Source: RGIG426 sp045600765
Lineage (GTDB): Bacteria > Bacillota > Clostridia > Oscillospirales > Acutalibacteraceae
DNA length: 10,377 nucleotides
Assembly (NCBI GenBank): GCA_045600765.1
Contig: JAZRYM010000016.1
Location: 1 to 10,377, forward strand
Direction of reading: 5' to 3'
The notes beneath the pieces are model-generated. The model made no database searches. It saw nothing but the letters and a program-made list of their open reading frames with translations, and was not told the origin of the DNA. Position 1 is the stretch's first letter; every line of letters starts with the position of its first letter. The position numbers were made by a program, and so were the translations under genes. Shown here piece by piece: positions 5,488 to 10,377 of this stretch.

Positions 5488-6999
5488 ATGGCAAAGAAAA
5501 AGGTCGGCTTCGCCAGCGGCATCGGTTTCGTGTTGGCGGCGGCAGGCTCGGCGGTCGGGCTCGGCAACTTGTGGTCGTTCCCGTACAAAACGGCAAAAAA
5601 CGGCGGCGCGGCGTTCGTGTTCGTGTATATCGCGTGCGTGTTGCTGATTGGATTTGTGAGTATGCTCAGCGAAATCCACCTCGGCAAACGCGCCCATGCC
5701 AACCCCGTCACGTCGTACAAACGCATTCATAAAAATATGGGTTGGTGCGGTCTTGTCGCTATCATCATCCCGTTTTTCATCACCTGCTACTACGCGGTGC
5801 TCGGCGGATTTACCATCAAATACACCCTCAATTCCTTTTCGGGCAACGCGGGCATTCTCGGCACCTTTTCCACCAACATCGGCGAAGTCACGCTGTATAC
5901 CGGCATTTTCCTCTTGCTCGCCGTCGTGGTCATTATGAGCGGCGTAAAAGAGGGCATCGAAAGGATGTCCAAAATCCTGATGCCCGCGCTCTTCTTTATC
6001 CTCATCGCCATCGTCGTCTATTCCCTCTGCCTCGGCGACGGCGTAAAAGAGGGTCTCGCGTTCTACCTGAAACCCGATTTCAAATCGCTCGGTATCGGCG
6101 GCGTGCTCGCCGCTATGGGGCAAGCGTTCTTCTCCCTCTCGCTCGGTATGGGCATTATGATTACCTACGGCTCCTATACCGGTAAAGAACTGAACATCGT
6201 GAAATCCACCGCCCTCGTGTGCCTGTTTGATACCATCGTGGCGCTGCTCGCGGGATTGGCAATCTTCCCCGCCGTCGCCCACTTTGACCCCGCAAAACTC
6301 AACGACTCCAACGGTATCGGGCTGATTTTTGACATCTTGCCCGAAGTGTTCAATTCAATGGGCGTGCTCGGAAGCATCGTCTCTTTCCTCTTCTTCGCCA
6401 TGGTTGCCATCGCGGCACTCACCTCCGTGATGTCCCTCGTCGAGGTGGTCACGCAGTTCTTCATCCAAAAATTCCACGCGCCGCGTAAACGGGCGGCGCT
6501 CATTGTGGCACTCCTCTGCCTCGTCATCTCCCTGCCGATTGGTGTTTCGCTCGGCAAAGTCGGCATCCTCAAAGAAGACGGATTAAATCTGTTCGGGCTT
6601 GACTGGCTCACCTTCTTTGACGAGGTAACAAACACGGTGCTGATGCCGGTTTGCGCGTTGTTCTCGTGTATCGCGCTTGGCTGGTGTGTCGGGCCGAAAG
6701 CCGCCATTCACGAAATGGAAACACACGGCGACCGCTCCAAAATCCCGCCGTTCCTCGCCGCCGTGTATTCCGTTATGGTCAAATTTATCACGCCGGCGCT
6801 CATCCTTATCGTGGAAATCTCCGGCATCAGTGCGAAATTGAAAGACGGCAACGCTCCCGTCGTCATCGCGGCGTATGCCCTCATCGCCGCGTGCATAGCG
6901 GTGTATTTCCTCTTCCTGCGTAACGCGGAAACGGGCACCAACGACGACGAAATCGCCATCGACGGCGACCGCACATCAGAACAGTTCAACGAAGTGTAA
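5488..6999 (+). CDS. Sodium-dependent amino-acid transporter, NSS/SNF (LeuT-fold) family
   Basis: Secondary transporter of 503 residues with about 11-12 membrane helices, importing an amino acid with sodium. TM1 has the family signature GSAVGLGNLWSFPYKTAKNGG (20-40, read here as two joined parts: GSAVGLGN, then LWSFPYKTAKNGG). Gly24, where monoamine carriers have Asp, argues for an amino-acid substrate. Asn27 keeps a sodium ligand. TM6 reads FFSLSLGMG (214-222), Tyr102 matches LeuT Tyr108, and Thr312-Ser313 match the second sodium site. By alignment to LeuT from memory the side-chain pocket is Ile98, Tyr102, Phe215, Ser218, Met221, Ser313, Leu317, fitting a hydrophobic amino acid. Asp248 in the TM7 region fits chloride independence. 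Oddity: Ser30 replaces the outer-gate Arg, while a candidate partner Asp378 remains. The start is chosen for AAGGGG 8 bases upstream; an upstream in-frame ATG at 5416 lies inside the promoter. Single-gene transcript. Confidence 0.93.
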   Translation: MAKKKVGFASGIGFVLAAAGSAVGLGNLWSFPYKTAKNGGAAFVFVYIACVLLIGFVSMLSEIHLGKRAHANPVTSYKRIHKNMGWCGLVAIIIPFFITCYYAVLGGFTIKYTLNSFSGNAGILGTFSTNIGEVTLYTGIFLLLAVVVIMSGVKEGIERMSKILMPALFFILIAIVVYSLCLGDGVKEGLAFYLKPDFKSLGIGGVLAAMGQAFFSLSLGMGIMITYGSYTGKELNIVKSTALVCLFDTIVALLAGLAIFPAVAHFDPAKLNDSNGIGLIFDILPEVFNSMGVLGSIVSFLFFAMVAIAALTSVMSLVEVVTQFFIQKFHAPRKRAALIVALLCLVISLPIGVSLGKVGILKEDGLNLFGLDWLTFFDEVTNTVLMPVCALFSCIALGWCVGPKAAIHEMETHGDRSKIPPFLAAVYSVMVKFITPALILIVEISGISAKLKDGNAPVVIAAYALIAACIAVYFLFLRNAETGTNDDEIAIDGDRTSEQFNEV

Positions 7000-7016
7000 G
7001 AAACATTTTAACCTAA

Positions 7017-7055
7017 AAAAAGCACCACCCTCGCAAGGCGAGGGTGGTGCTTTTT
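7017..7055. terminator. Strong bidirectional terminator between convergent genes
   Basis: An 18-bp perfect stem, AAAAAGCACCACCCTCGC (7017-7034) with its complement at 7038-7055 and a 3-base AAG loop, gives a T-run in either direction. It lies 17 bases after the NSS stop and 8 bases from the stop of the opposing TM2 gene, so it serves both. Confidence 0.95.
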
Positions 7056-7063
7056 GATTTTTA

Positions 7064-7429
7064 TTAAACGTAATACGGATTGGGTTTTCCCAAAAGGGCA
7101 ATAATATCAATCACCCAGCCGACAAAGAACAATCCGCCGGTAAACAAGTACAAAATACCCATACCGGCTTTGCCTTCATAAAATTTATGCGCGCCGAAAC
7201 ATCCGAGGAAAATACACAAGCAAAGCGCCACCCACTTGTTACGCATACGACCGCCTACCCCGTTTTTGTTGGTGTTTACGTTGTTATTGCTATTGTTAAT
7301 CACAATATTCGGGGTTTGTGCCGGCGCGGCGGCTTGTTGTAACGGTTCAACCTGCTTGCCGCAACTTGTGCAAATGACAGCCTCCTCATCAATTTGGGCG
7401 CCGCAAAACTTACAAAATTTCGTTCCCAT
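7064..7429 (-). CDS. Zinc-ribbon plus TM2-domain membrane protein
   Basis: A 121-residue protein. The N-terminus is a zinc ribbon with Cys6-x2-Cys9 and Cys20-x2-Cys23 (FCKFCGA, then CTSCGK). An Ala/Pro/Asn-rich linker (about 30-60) follows, then a TM2 domain (about 64-113): a helix, the conserved turn GAHKFYEGK (79-87) and a second helix ending GWVIDIIALL. TM2 proteins are widespread and mostly of unknown biochemical function; a zinc-ribbon/TM2 fusion is a common bacterial form. The start at 7429 is preferred because TAGGAGG lies 7 bases upstream; the ATG at 7435 is only 1 base from it. It has a perfect-consensus promoter and is divergent from a small XRE regulator, which may control it. Function not assigned. 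Confidence 0.88.
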   Translation of the reverse strand: MGTKFCKFCGAQIDEEAVICTSCGKQVEPLQQAAAPAQTPNIVINNSNNNVNTNKNGVGGRMRNKWVALCLCIFLGCFGAHKFYEGKAGMGILYLFTGGLFFVGWVIDIIALLGKPNPYYV

Positions 7430-7462
7430 TTTCATTCCTCCTAAAAATAATCCGGTAAATTT

Positions 7463-7491
7463 ATTATAGACGTTTTCTGTCTAATTGTCAA
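7463..7491 (-). promoter_or_regulatory. Consensus sigma-A promoter of the TM2-protein gene
   Basis: The minus strand has TTGACA (7491-7486), exactly 17 bases, then TATAAT (7468-7463): a perfect match to both boxes. The expected start is near 7456 with a leader of about 27 bases. A promoter this strong next to a repressor-like gene and an overlapping inverted repeat suggests that expression is held down by a repressor. Confidence 0.85.
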
Positions 7492-7511
7492 TAGAAAGTT
7501 TATTTCTATTG
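7489..7511. promoter_or_regulatory. Candidate operator: 9-bp perfect inverted repeat between divergent promoters
   Basis: CAATAGAAA (7489-7497), 5-base spacer GTTTA, TTTCTATTG (7503-7511). It overlaps the -35 box of the TM2 promoter (7486-7491) and abuts the -10 of the XRE gene (7512-7517). Size and position fit a dimeric XRE/Cro-type repressor acting on both genes. Binding by the neighbouring regulator is inference. Confidence 0.6.
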
Positions 7512-7523
7512 TATACTATACAC
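7511..7523 (+). promoter_or_regulatory. -10 region of the XRE gene with short palindrome
   Basis: TATACT (7512-7517) is a good -10 with no matching -35 at 16-18 bases (a TTGTCA at 7485-7490 is 21 bases away). It is embedded in the perfect palindrome GTATA-C-TATAC (7511-7521). The expected start, near 7524, gives an almost leaderless message for the ATG at 7534. Confidence 0.5.
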
Positions 7524-7533
7524 GGTGATACGT

Positions 7534-7755
7534 ATGAAACTTTCGTTTGGCGAAAAGATAAAGCGCCTACGGGAACAAGCGGAACTCAACCAAACCCAAC
7601 TGGGCGATGCCACGCATATGACCCAGCGCAAAATTTCCTATATTGAACGTGGTGAGTTTGAACCGTCTCTGGAAGACCTTTGCGCTCTTTGCCGGTTTTT
7701 TCACGTCTCGGCAGATGATTTGTTAGGGCTGAAAAACAACACCGAAAAGCCTTGA
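7534..7755 (+). CDS. Small XRE/Cro-CI-type HTH transcriptional regulator
   Basis: A 73-residue protein that is almost entirely one helix-turn-helix domain (about 5-66). Features are the start FGEKIKRLREQAELNQTQLG, a recognition segment around MTQRKISYIERGE (29-41), and the closing helix LCALCRFFHVSADDLLGL typical of single-domain Cro/CI proteins. There is no sensing or dimerisation extension. The start is uncertain: the ATG at 7534 has GGTGAT 4 bases before it, while a GTG at 7525 in frame would add three residues and sit at the expected transcript start. The gene is divergent from the TM2 protein with an inverted repeat between, the usual arrangement of an autoregulated repressor and its target. 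No terminator is visible in the 113 bases before the TraX-family gene, so read-through into it is possible. Confidence 0.9.
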   Translation: MKLSFGEKIKRLREQAELNQTQLGDATHMTQRKISYIERGEFEPSLEDLCALCRFFHVSADDLLGLKNNTEKP

Positions 7756-7807
7756 TGTTTCATTCGTAATTAAAAAAACACCTATATTTGAGCTTTTTAT
7801 GAAATAA

Positions 7808-7836
7808 TTGACAAAAAGATAAAAAAGGTGTACACT
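7808..7836 (+). promoter_or_regulatory. Promoter of the TraX-family gene
   Basis: TTGACA (7808-7813), 17-base spacer, TACACT (7831-7836, four of six matches). The expected start is near 7843. The -10 lies inside the inverted repeat GTGTA-CAC-TACAC (7828-7840), which could be a repressor site and resembles the sequence at the XRE gene -10. Confidence 0.75.
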
Positions 7837-7868
7837 ACACACATATTCGGGGAAAGTGAGGTGTCACT

Positions 7869-8705
7869 ATGGAAAAAATCGAAAACACAAAATCCCCTCT
7901 TGACCGCACCCAACTTCTCAACCGCAACAGCCTCAAATACGCCATTATCGTGTGTATGTTGATTGACCATTTCGTGCACGTTCTGCGCACGGCTTACGGT
8001 TATGTCGGCATTTGGTATCTGGCAGGGCGCATCATCAGCCGCCTGACCGCGCCGATTATGTGCTACTTTTTGGCGGAAGGGTTCCGCTATACCCGCAGTG
8101 TCAAAAAATACACCACGCGACTGGGCATCTTTGCCATTGTCTCTCACCTGCCGTTTATCTTCTTTGAAACTGCCCAATGGTCTCCTGTCGGCATTTTCGA
8201 CGGCAACGTATCGGTGGACGCCGCCAGTTTTCTCTATGTTTCCGGCATCGACAAAACAATAGCCCTGTATAAATCCTCTATGATTTTCACCCTGTTCCTT
8301 GGCATCCTCACCCTGTCCTTGTGGGAGAAAACCAAACTCCATCCTTGTTGGAAAGCGTTGTTGACTGTCGGCATTTGTGCAGTCGCCACCTTTGGCGACT
8401 GGTCCTACTGGGCGATTCTTTACATTTTGTGTTTCTACTTCCTGCGGGAAAAACCGGTGTGGATGTGGAGCACCTATGTGGGCATTTCACTTCTGTATAT
8501 GTTCAACATCAACTTGGACGCAGGACTCGTCCCCATTGTTTGGATGCCGGAATTTCGCCTGTATCGCATCGGCACCCTGCTGGTTTTGCCGACCATTCTC
8601 CTTTTGTATAACGGAAAACCGGGAAGCAAATCTCCCTTCCACAAGTGGTTCTTCTATATCTTCTACCCGCTCCACCTTGTCATTTTAAGCGTTTTGTTCT
8701 ACTGA
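7869..8705 (+). CDS. TraX-family multi-pass membrane protein (orphan)
   Basis: A 278-residue membrane protein with about eight hydrophobic segments. It shows TraX-family features in order: LKYAIIVCMLIDHFVHV (22-38), GR-x7-AP-x3-YFLAEGFRYT (53-75) with a following Tyr-x2-Arg-Leu, SHLPF (92-96), FGDWSYWAILYILCFYF (175-191) and a C-terminal FFYIFYPLHLVIL (261-273). TraX of plasmid F is linked to N-acetylation of pilin; chromosomal homologues are common in Firmicutes, often without any conjugation gene, and are related to membrane acyltransferases. No conjugation, pilus or plasmid gene is nearby, so the name should not be taken as evidence of transfer. The start is supported by GAGGTG 5 bases upstream. 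It has its own promoter and is convergent with the aldo/keto reductase gene. Confidence 0.88.
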   Translation: MEKIENTKSPLDRTQLLNRNSLKYAIIVCMLIDHFVHVLRTAYGYVGIWYLAGRIISRLTAPIMCYFLAEGFRYTRSVKKYTTRLGIFAIVSHLPFIFFETAQWSPVGIFDGNVSVDAASFLYVSGIDKTIALYKSSMIFTLFLGILTLSLWEKTKLHPCWKALLTVGICAVATFGDWSYWAILYILCFYFLREKPVWMWSTYVGISLLYMFNINLDAGLVPIVWMPEFRLYRIGTLLVLPTILLLYNGKPGSKSPFHKWFFYIFYPLHLVILSVLFY

Positions 8706-8725
8706 ATCCCGCGATAACAGATAGT

Positions 8726-8780
8726 AAAAATTCCCGACCTTGCATTACGGGCTTTTGAAACAATGCAGACGGGAATTTTT
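8726..8780. terminator. Long hairpin after the TraX-family gene
   Basis: AAAAATTCCCG (8726-8736) pairs with CGGGAATTTTT (8770-8780), and inside it TGCATT (8741-8746) pairs with AATGCA (8762-8767). The right arm ends in five T, so it can act as a terminator on the plus strand 21 bases after the stop codon; the left arm gives the same on the minus strand. Confidence 0.65.
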
Positions 8781-8806
8781 AGGCGAGAAACAATATATTC
8801 CTTGCG

Positions 8807-8833
8807 AATTCCCGGCCTTGGCCGGGAATTTTC
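8807..8833 (+). terminator. Second hairpin between convergent genes
   Basis: AATTCCCGGC (8807-8816) and GCCGGGAATT (8821-8830) form a 10-bp stem with loop CTTG, followed on the plus strand by a T-rich run (TTTTC from the stem end). It ends at the stop codon of the aldo/keto reductase gene. The left arm and loop match those of the hairpin at 8726-8780. Confidence 0.7.
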
Positions 8834-9955
8834 TTATTCCAACGCGTTTTTGACGTCAATCAAGCGGCGAGGGATGTCGATATGTTGCGGGCAACGGCGG
8901 ACACACGCGCCGCAGGTTTTACAATCGCCGACCGCGCCGCCCTGCTCGCCGAGCGCTTTATACTTTTCGCGCAGTTCACCGCGTTTGCGGCGCGGCAACA
9001 GCACCGCCTCGTTATACAGCGCAAAATAATCGGGAATGGCGATGTGCGCCGGGCATCCCGCCGTGCAATAGCGGCAGGCGGTGCACGCGATACGGTCGCC
9101 GGCATGCAAGAGGTCAGCCACCTTGCCGAGCATCGCTTTGTCGGCATCGGTCAGCGGCTTGAAATCGCCCATCACGGCGACGTTATCGGTGACGTGCTCC
9201 ATTTCGGTCATACCGGACAGCACCATCACCACGTCGGGCAAACTGGCGGCAAAGCGAAGCGCCCACGAGGCGTTAGAAGGGGTCGGGTCATACGTTTTGA
9301 TGATTTCTTCCGCCGGTTGCGGCAACCGCGCCAAGTCACCGCCGCGCACCGGTTCCATCACCATCACTTTTTTGCCGTGTTTCACCGCCACTTCATAGCA
9401 AAGGCGGGATTGCACGTCCTCGTCCTCCCAATCGAGGTAGTTGAGTTGCAGTTGCACAAACTCCACCTCGGGATGGCGGGTCAAAATCTCGTCCAGGCAC
9501 GCGGCGGTATCGTGGAACGAAAAGCCGGTATGCTTGATTTTCCCCGCTTCTTTCATCTTTTGGATAAATCCGAACGCATCCACGTCCTCGGTATGCGTAA
9601 TAATCGCCGAGTCCACGCAATGCACCCAGTAATAGTCGAAATAGTCCACGCCGCACCGTTTTAGTTGCTCGTTGAAAATCTGCGGCAACTGCTCTTTGGT
9701 CGGGCGGTCATACACGGGCATTTTGTCCGTAATGGTGAATGCATCGCGGGGATAGCGTTTGGCGACCGCTTCACGGAACGCGGTTTCGCTGTGTCCTTCG
9801 TGGTAACCGTAAGCGGTGTCAAAATAGGTAAATCCCGCCGCCATAAACACGTCCACCATCTTTTTGAACTGTTCCACATCCACGCTGCTGTAATCCGCGG
9901 GGTCGCGTTGCGGCAACCGCATCAGCCCAAACCCCAATTTTTTCGTCGCATCCAT
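8834..9955 (-). CDS. Aldo/keto reductase with C-terminal two-[4Fe-4S] ferredoxin-like domain
   Basis: Predicted cytoplasmic oxidoreductase of 373 residues. The N-terminal TIM barrel (about 5-265) has the aldo/keto reductase tetrad: Asp46 and Tyr51 in FDTAYGY, Lys78 in TDKMP and His112 in WVHCVD. The C-terminal part has two iron-sulfur motifs: Cys291-x2-Cys294-x2-Cys297-x3-Cys301-Pro and Cys345-x2-Cys348-x2-Cys351-x3-Cys355-Pro. This fusion is a recognised family in anaerobes; the clusters suggest electron exchange with a ferredoxin-like partner in addition to, or instead of, NADPH. The substrate is unknown. I choose the ATG at 9955 because AGGAG lies 7 bases upstream; the ATG at 9961 is only 1 base from it. 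The DUF1893 gene ends 13 bases upstream on the same strand, so the two are almost certainly co-transcribed. Confidence 0.93.
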   Translation of the reverse strand: MDATKKLGFGLMRLPQRDPADYSSVDVEQFKKMVDVFMAAGFTYFDTAYGYHEGHSETAFREAVAKRYPRDAFTITDKMPVYDRPTKEQLPQIFNEQLKRCGVDYFDYYWVHCVDSAIITHTEDVDAFGFIQKMKEAGKIKHTGFSFHDTAACLDEILTRHPEVEFVQLQLNYLDWEDEDVQSRLCYEVAVKHGKKVMVMEPVRGGDLARLPQPAEEIIKTYDPTPSNASWALRFAASLPDVVMVLSGMTEMEHVTDNVAVMGDFKPLTDADKAMLGKVADLLHAGDRIACTACRYCTAGCPAHIAIPDYFALYNEAVLLPRRKRGELREKYKALGEQGGAVGDCKTCGACVRRCPQHIDIPRRLIDVKNALE

Positions 9956-9968
9956 CGTCATTCTCCTC

Positions 9969-10377
9969 TCAACCGTTTTGTAACGCCTCTAATTTCGCAC
10001 GAAGCGCTAAGAGCGCCTCGGTTTCGTCCGTCAAATCTTTCACCGTTTGTTCCATCGGGCACGCGCCGTCACCCGTGCGGTTGATAATCACATCCACGCA
10101 GGTGTCGTATTCCAGCGCGACCCCGTGCGCGCGAAACCACGCACGCGCCGGCGCGCTCACCGTCAGCGCGTAGCAGGCGGTGACACCGCCCGCCGTCATC
10201 ACCATCGCGGCGGCTTTACCGACGATTTTATCAACCACGGTCGCACCCGTAAGCACGCCCTCGTCATACAGCGACAAAATCGGCGCAATCCCGCGCCCGG
10301 CGGCGGTTTTCACGACCGCACCGTCACGGAGCACCACACACGCCGCTTGGTCGCTTTGAATTTGCGCCACCGCGGCG
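9969..10377 (-). CDS. DUF1893 family protein, 5' end beyond the window
   Basis: The visible part (about 135 residues) matches the DUF1893 pattern as I recall it: a strand CVVLRDG, then GRGIAPILSLYDEG, the core VDKIVGKAAAMVM with a conserved Asp-Lys and Gly-Lys, a Ser/Ala-Pro-Ala segment, YDTCVDVIINRTGDGACPMEQ with the Asn-Arg and Cys-Pro-Met-Glu motif, and a helical end. The function of this family is not established; the resemblance of its fold to nucleotide/cytidine deaminase-type proteins is only a general impression. A GTG at 10370 could start translation, but the frame is open to the window edge and family members usually have several more residues before the first strand, so the real start probably lies outside. 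It is the upstream partner of the aldo/keto reductase gene, 13 bases apart. Confidence 0.85.
   Translation of the reverse strand, partial: AAVAQIQSDQAACVVLRDGAVVKTAAGRGIAPILSLYDEGVLTGATVVDKIVGKAAAMVMTAGGVTACYALTVSAPARAWFRAHGVALEYDTCVDVIINRTGDGACPMEQTVKDLTDETEALLALRAKLEALQNG

Noticed and set aside
5398..6282. Minus-strand open frame of 294 codons opposite the NSS transporter gene
   Set aside because: Rich in His, Glu, Asp and Arg with no domain; a mirror of the strongly C-ending codons of the real gene.
7534..7755. Antitoxin of a toxin-antitoxin pair
   Set aside because: The small XRE protein has no adjacent toxin-like gene; the neighbours are a TM2 protein and a TraX-family protein.
7869..8705. 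Conjugative or mobile element suggested by the TraX name
   Set aside because: No relaxase, integrase, type IV secretion gene, direct-repeat ends or transposase in the window; TraX-family genes are frequent as chromosomal orphans.
8882..9664. Plus-strand open frame of 260 codons opposite the aldo/keto reductase
   Set aside because: Basic, His-rich low-information translation opposite a clear enzyme gene with intact motifs.

Overview
The window looks like chromosomal DNA of a Gram-positive, low-oxygen member of the Firmicutes, most likely a gut-type Clostridia of the Oscillospiraceae/Ruminococcaceae kind. The clues are strong GGAGG-type ribosome binding sites, sigma-A promoters with TATACT/TATAAT boxes, an HtrA with a single N-terminal membrane anchor, an aldo/keto reductase carrying two [4Fe-4S] motifs, and moderately high GC with C/G-ending codons. 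The species assignment is inference from style, not from a marker gene. I see no rRNA, tRNA, CRISPR array, insertion sequence or phage gene.

Layout. (1) Positions 68-3990, all minus strand: an OmpR-type response regulator, an overlapping sensor histidine kinase and, 113 bases further on, a membrane-anchored HtrA-like serine protease with its own probable promoter, closed by a hairpin terminator at 68-104. This reads as a cell-envelope sensing unit with the protease as its probable effector. The regulator promoter has tandem 11-bp repeats just upstream of its -35 position, a good candidate for autoregulation. (2) Positions 4125-5365, minus strand: a small single-domain EamA-type membrane protein and a PAP2-type membrane phosphatase, probably one operon. 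(3) Positions 5416-7055, plus strand: an NSS-family sodium-coupled amino-acid transporter with its own promoter, ended by an 18-bp-stem terminator shared with the convergent gene. (4) Positions 7064-8705: a zinc-ribbon/TM2 membrane protein (minus) divergent from a small XRE-type repressor (plus), with a perfect inverted repeat between the promoters, followed by an orphan TraX-family membrane protein (plus) with its own promoter. (5) Positions 8726-10377: two related hairpins, then, on the minus strand, a DUF1893 protein that runs off the right edge and an aldo/keto reductase with two [4Fe-4S] motifs.

Most of the window is ordinary core or accessory Clostridia content. The parts I would look at again are regulatory: the 11-bp repeats before the two-component operon, the inverted repeats around the XRE regulator and a similar motif at the TraX promoter, the duplicated hairpins near 8730-8830, and the NSS transporter with serine where LeuT has its outer-gate arginine. 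I did not find a clear previously undescribed multi-gene system. The XRE/TM2/TraX cluster is the nearest candidate.
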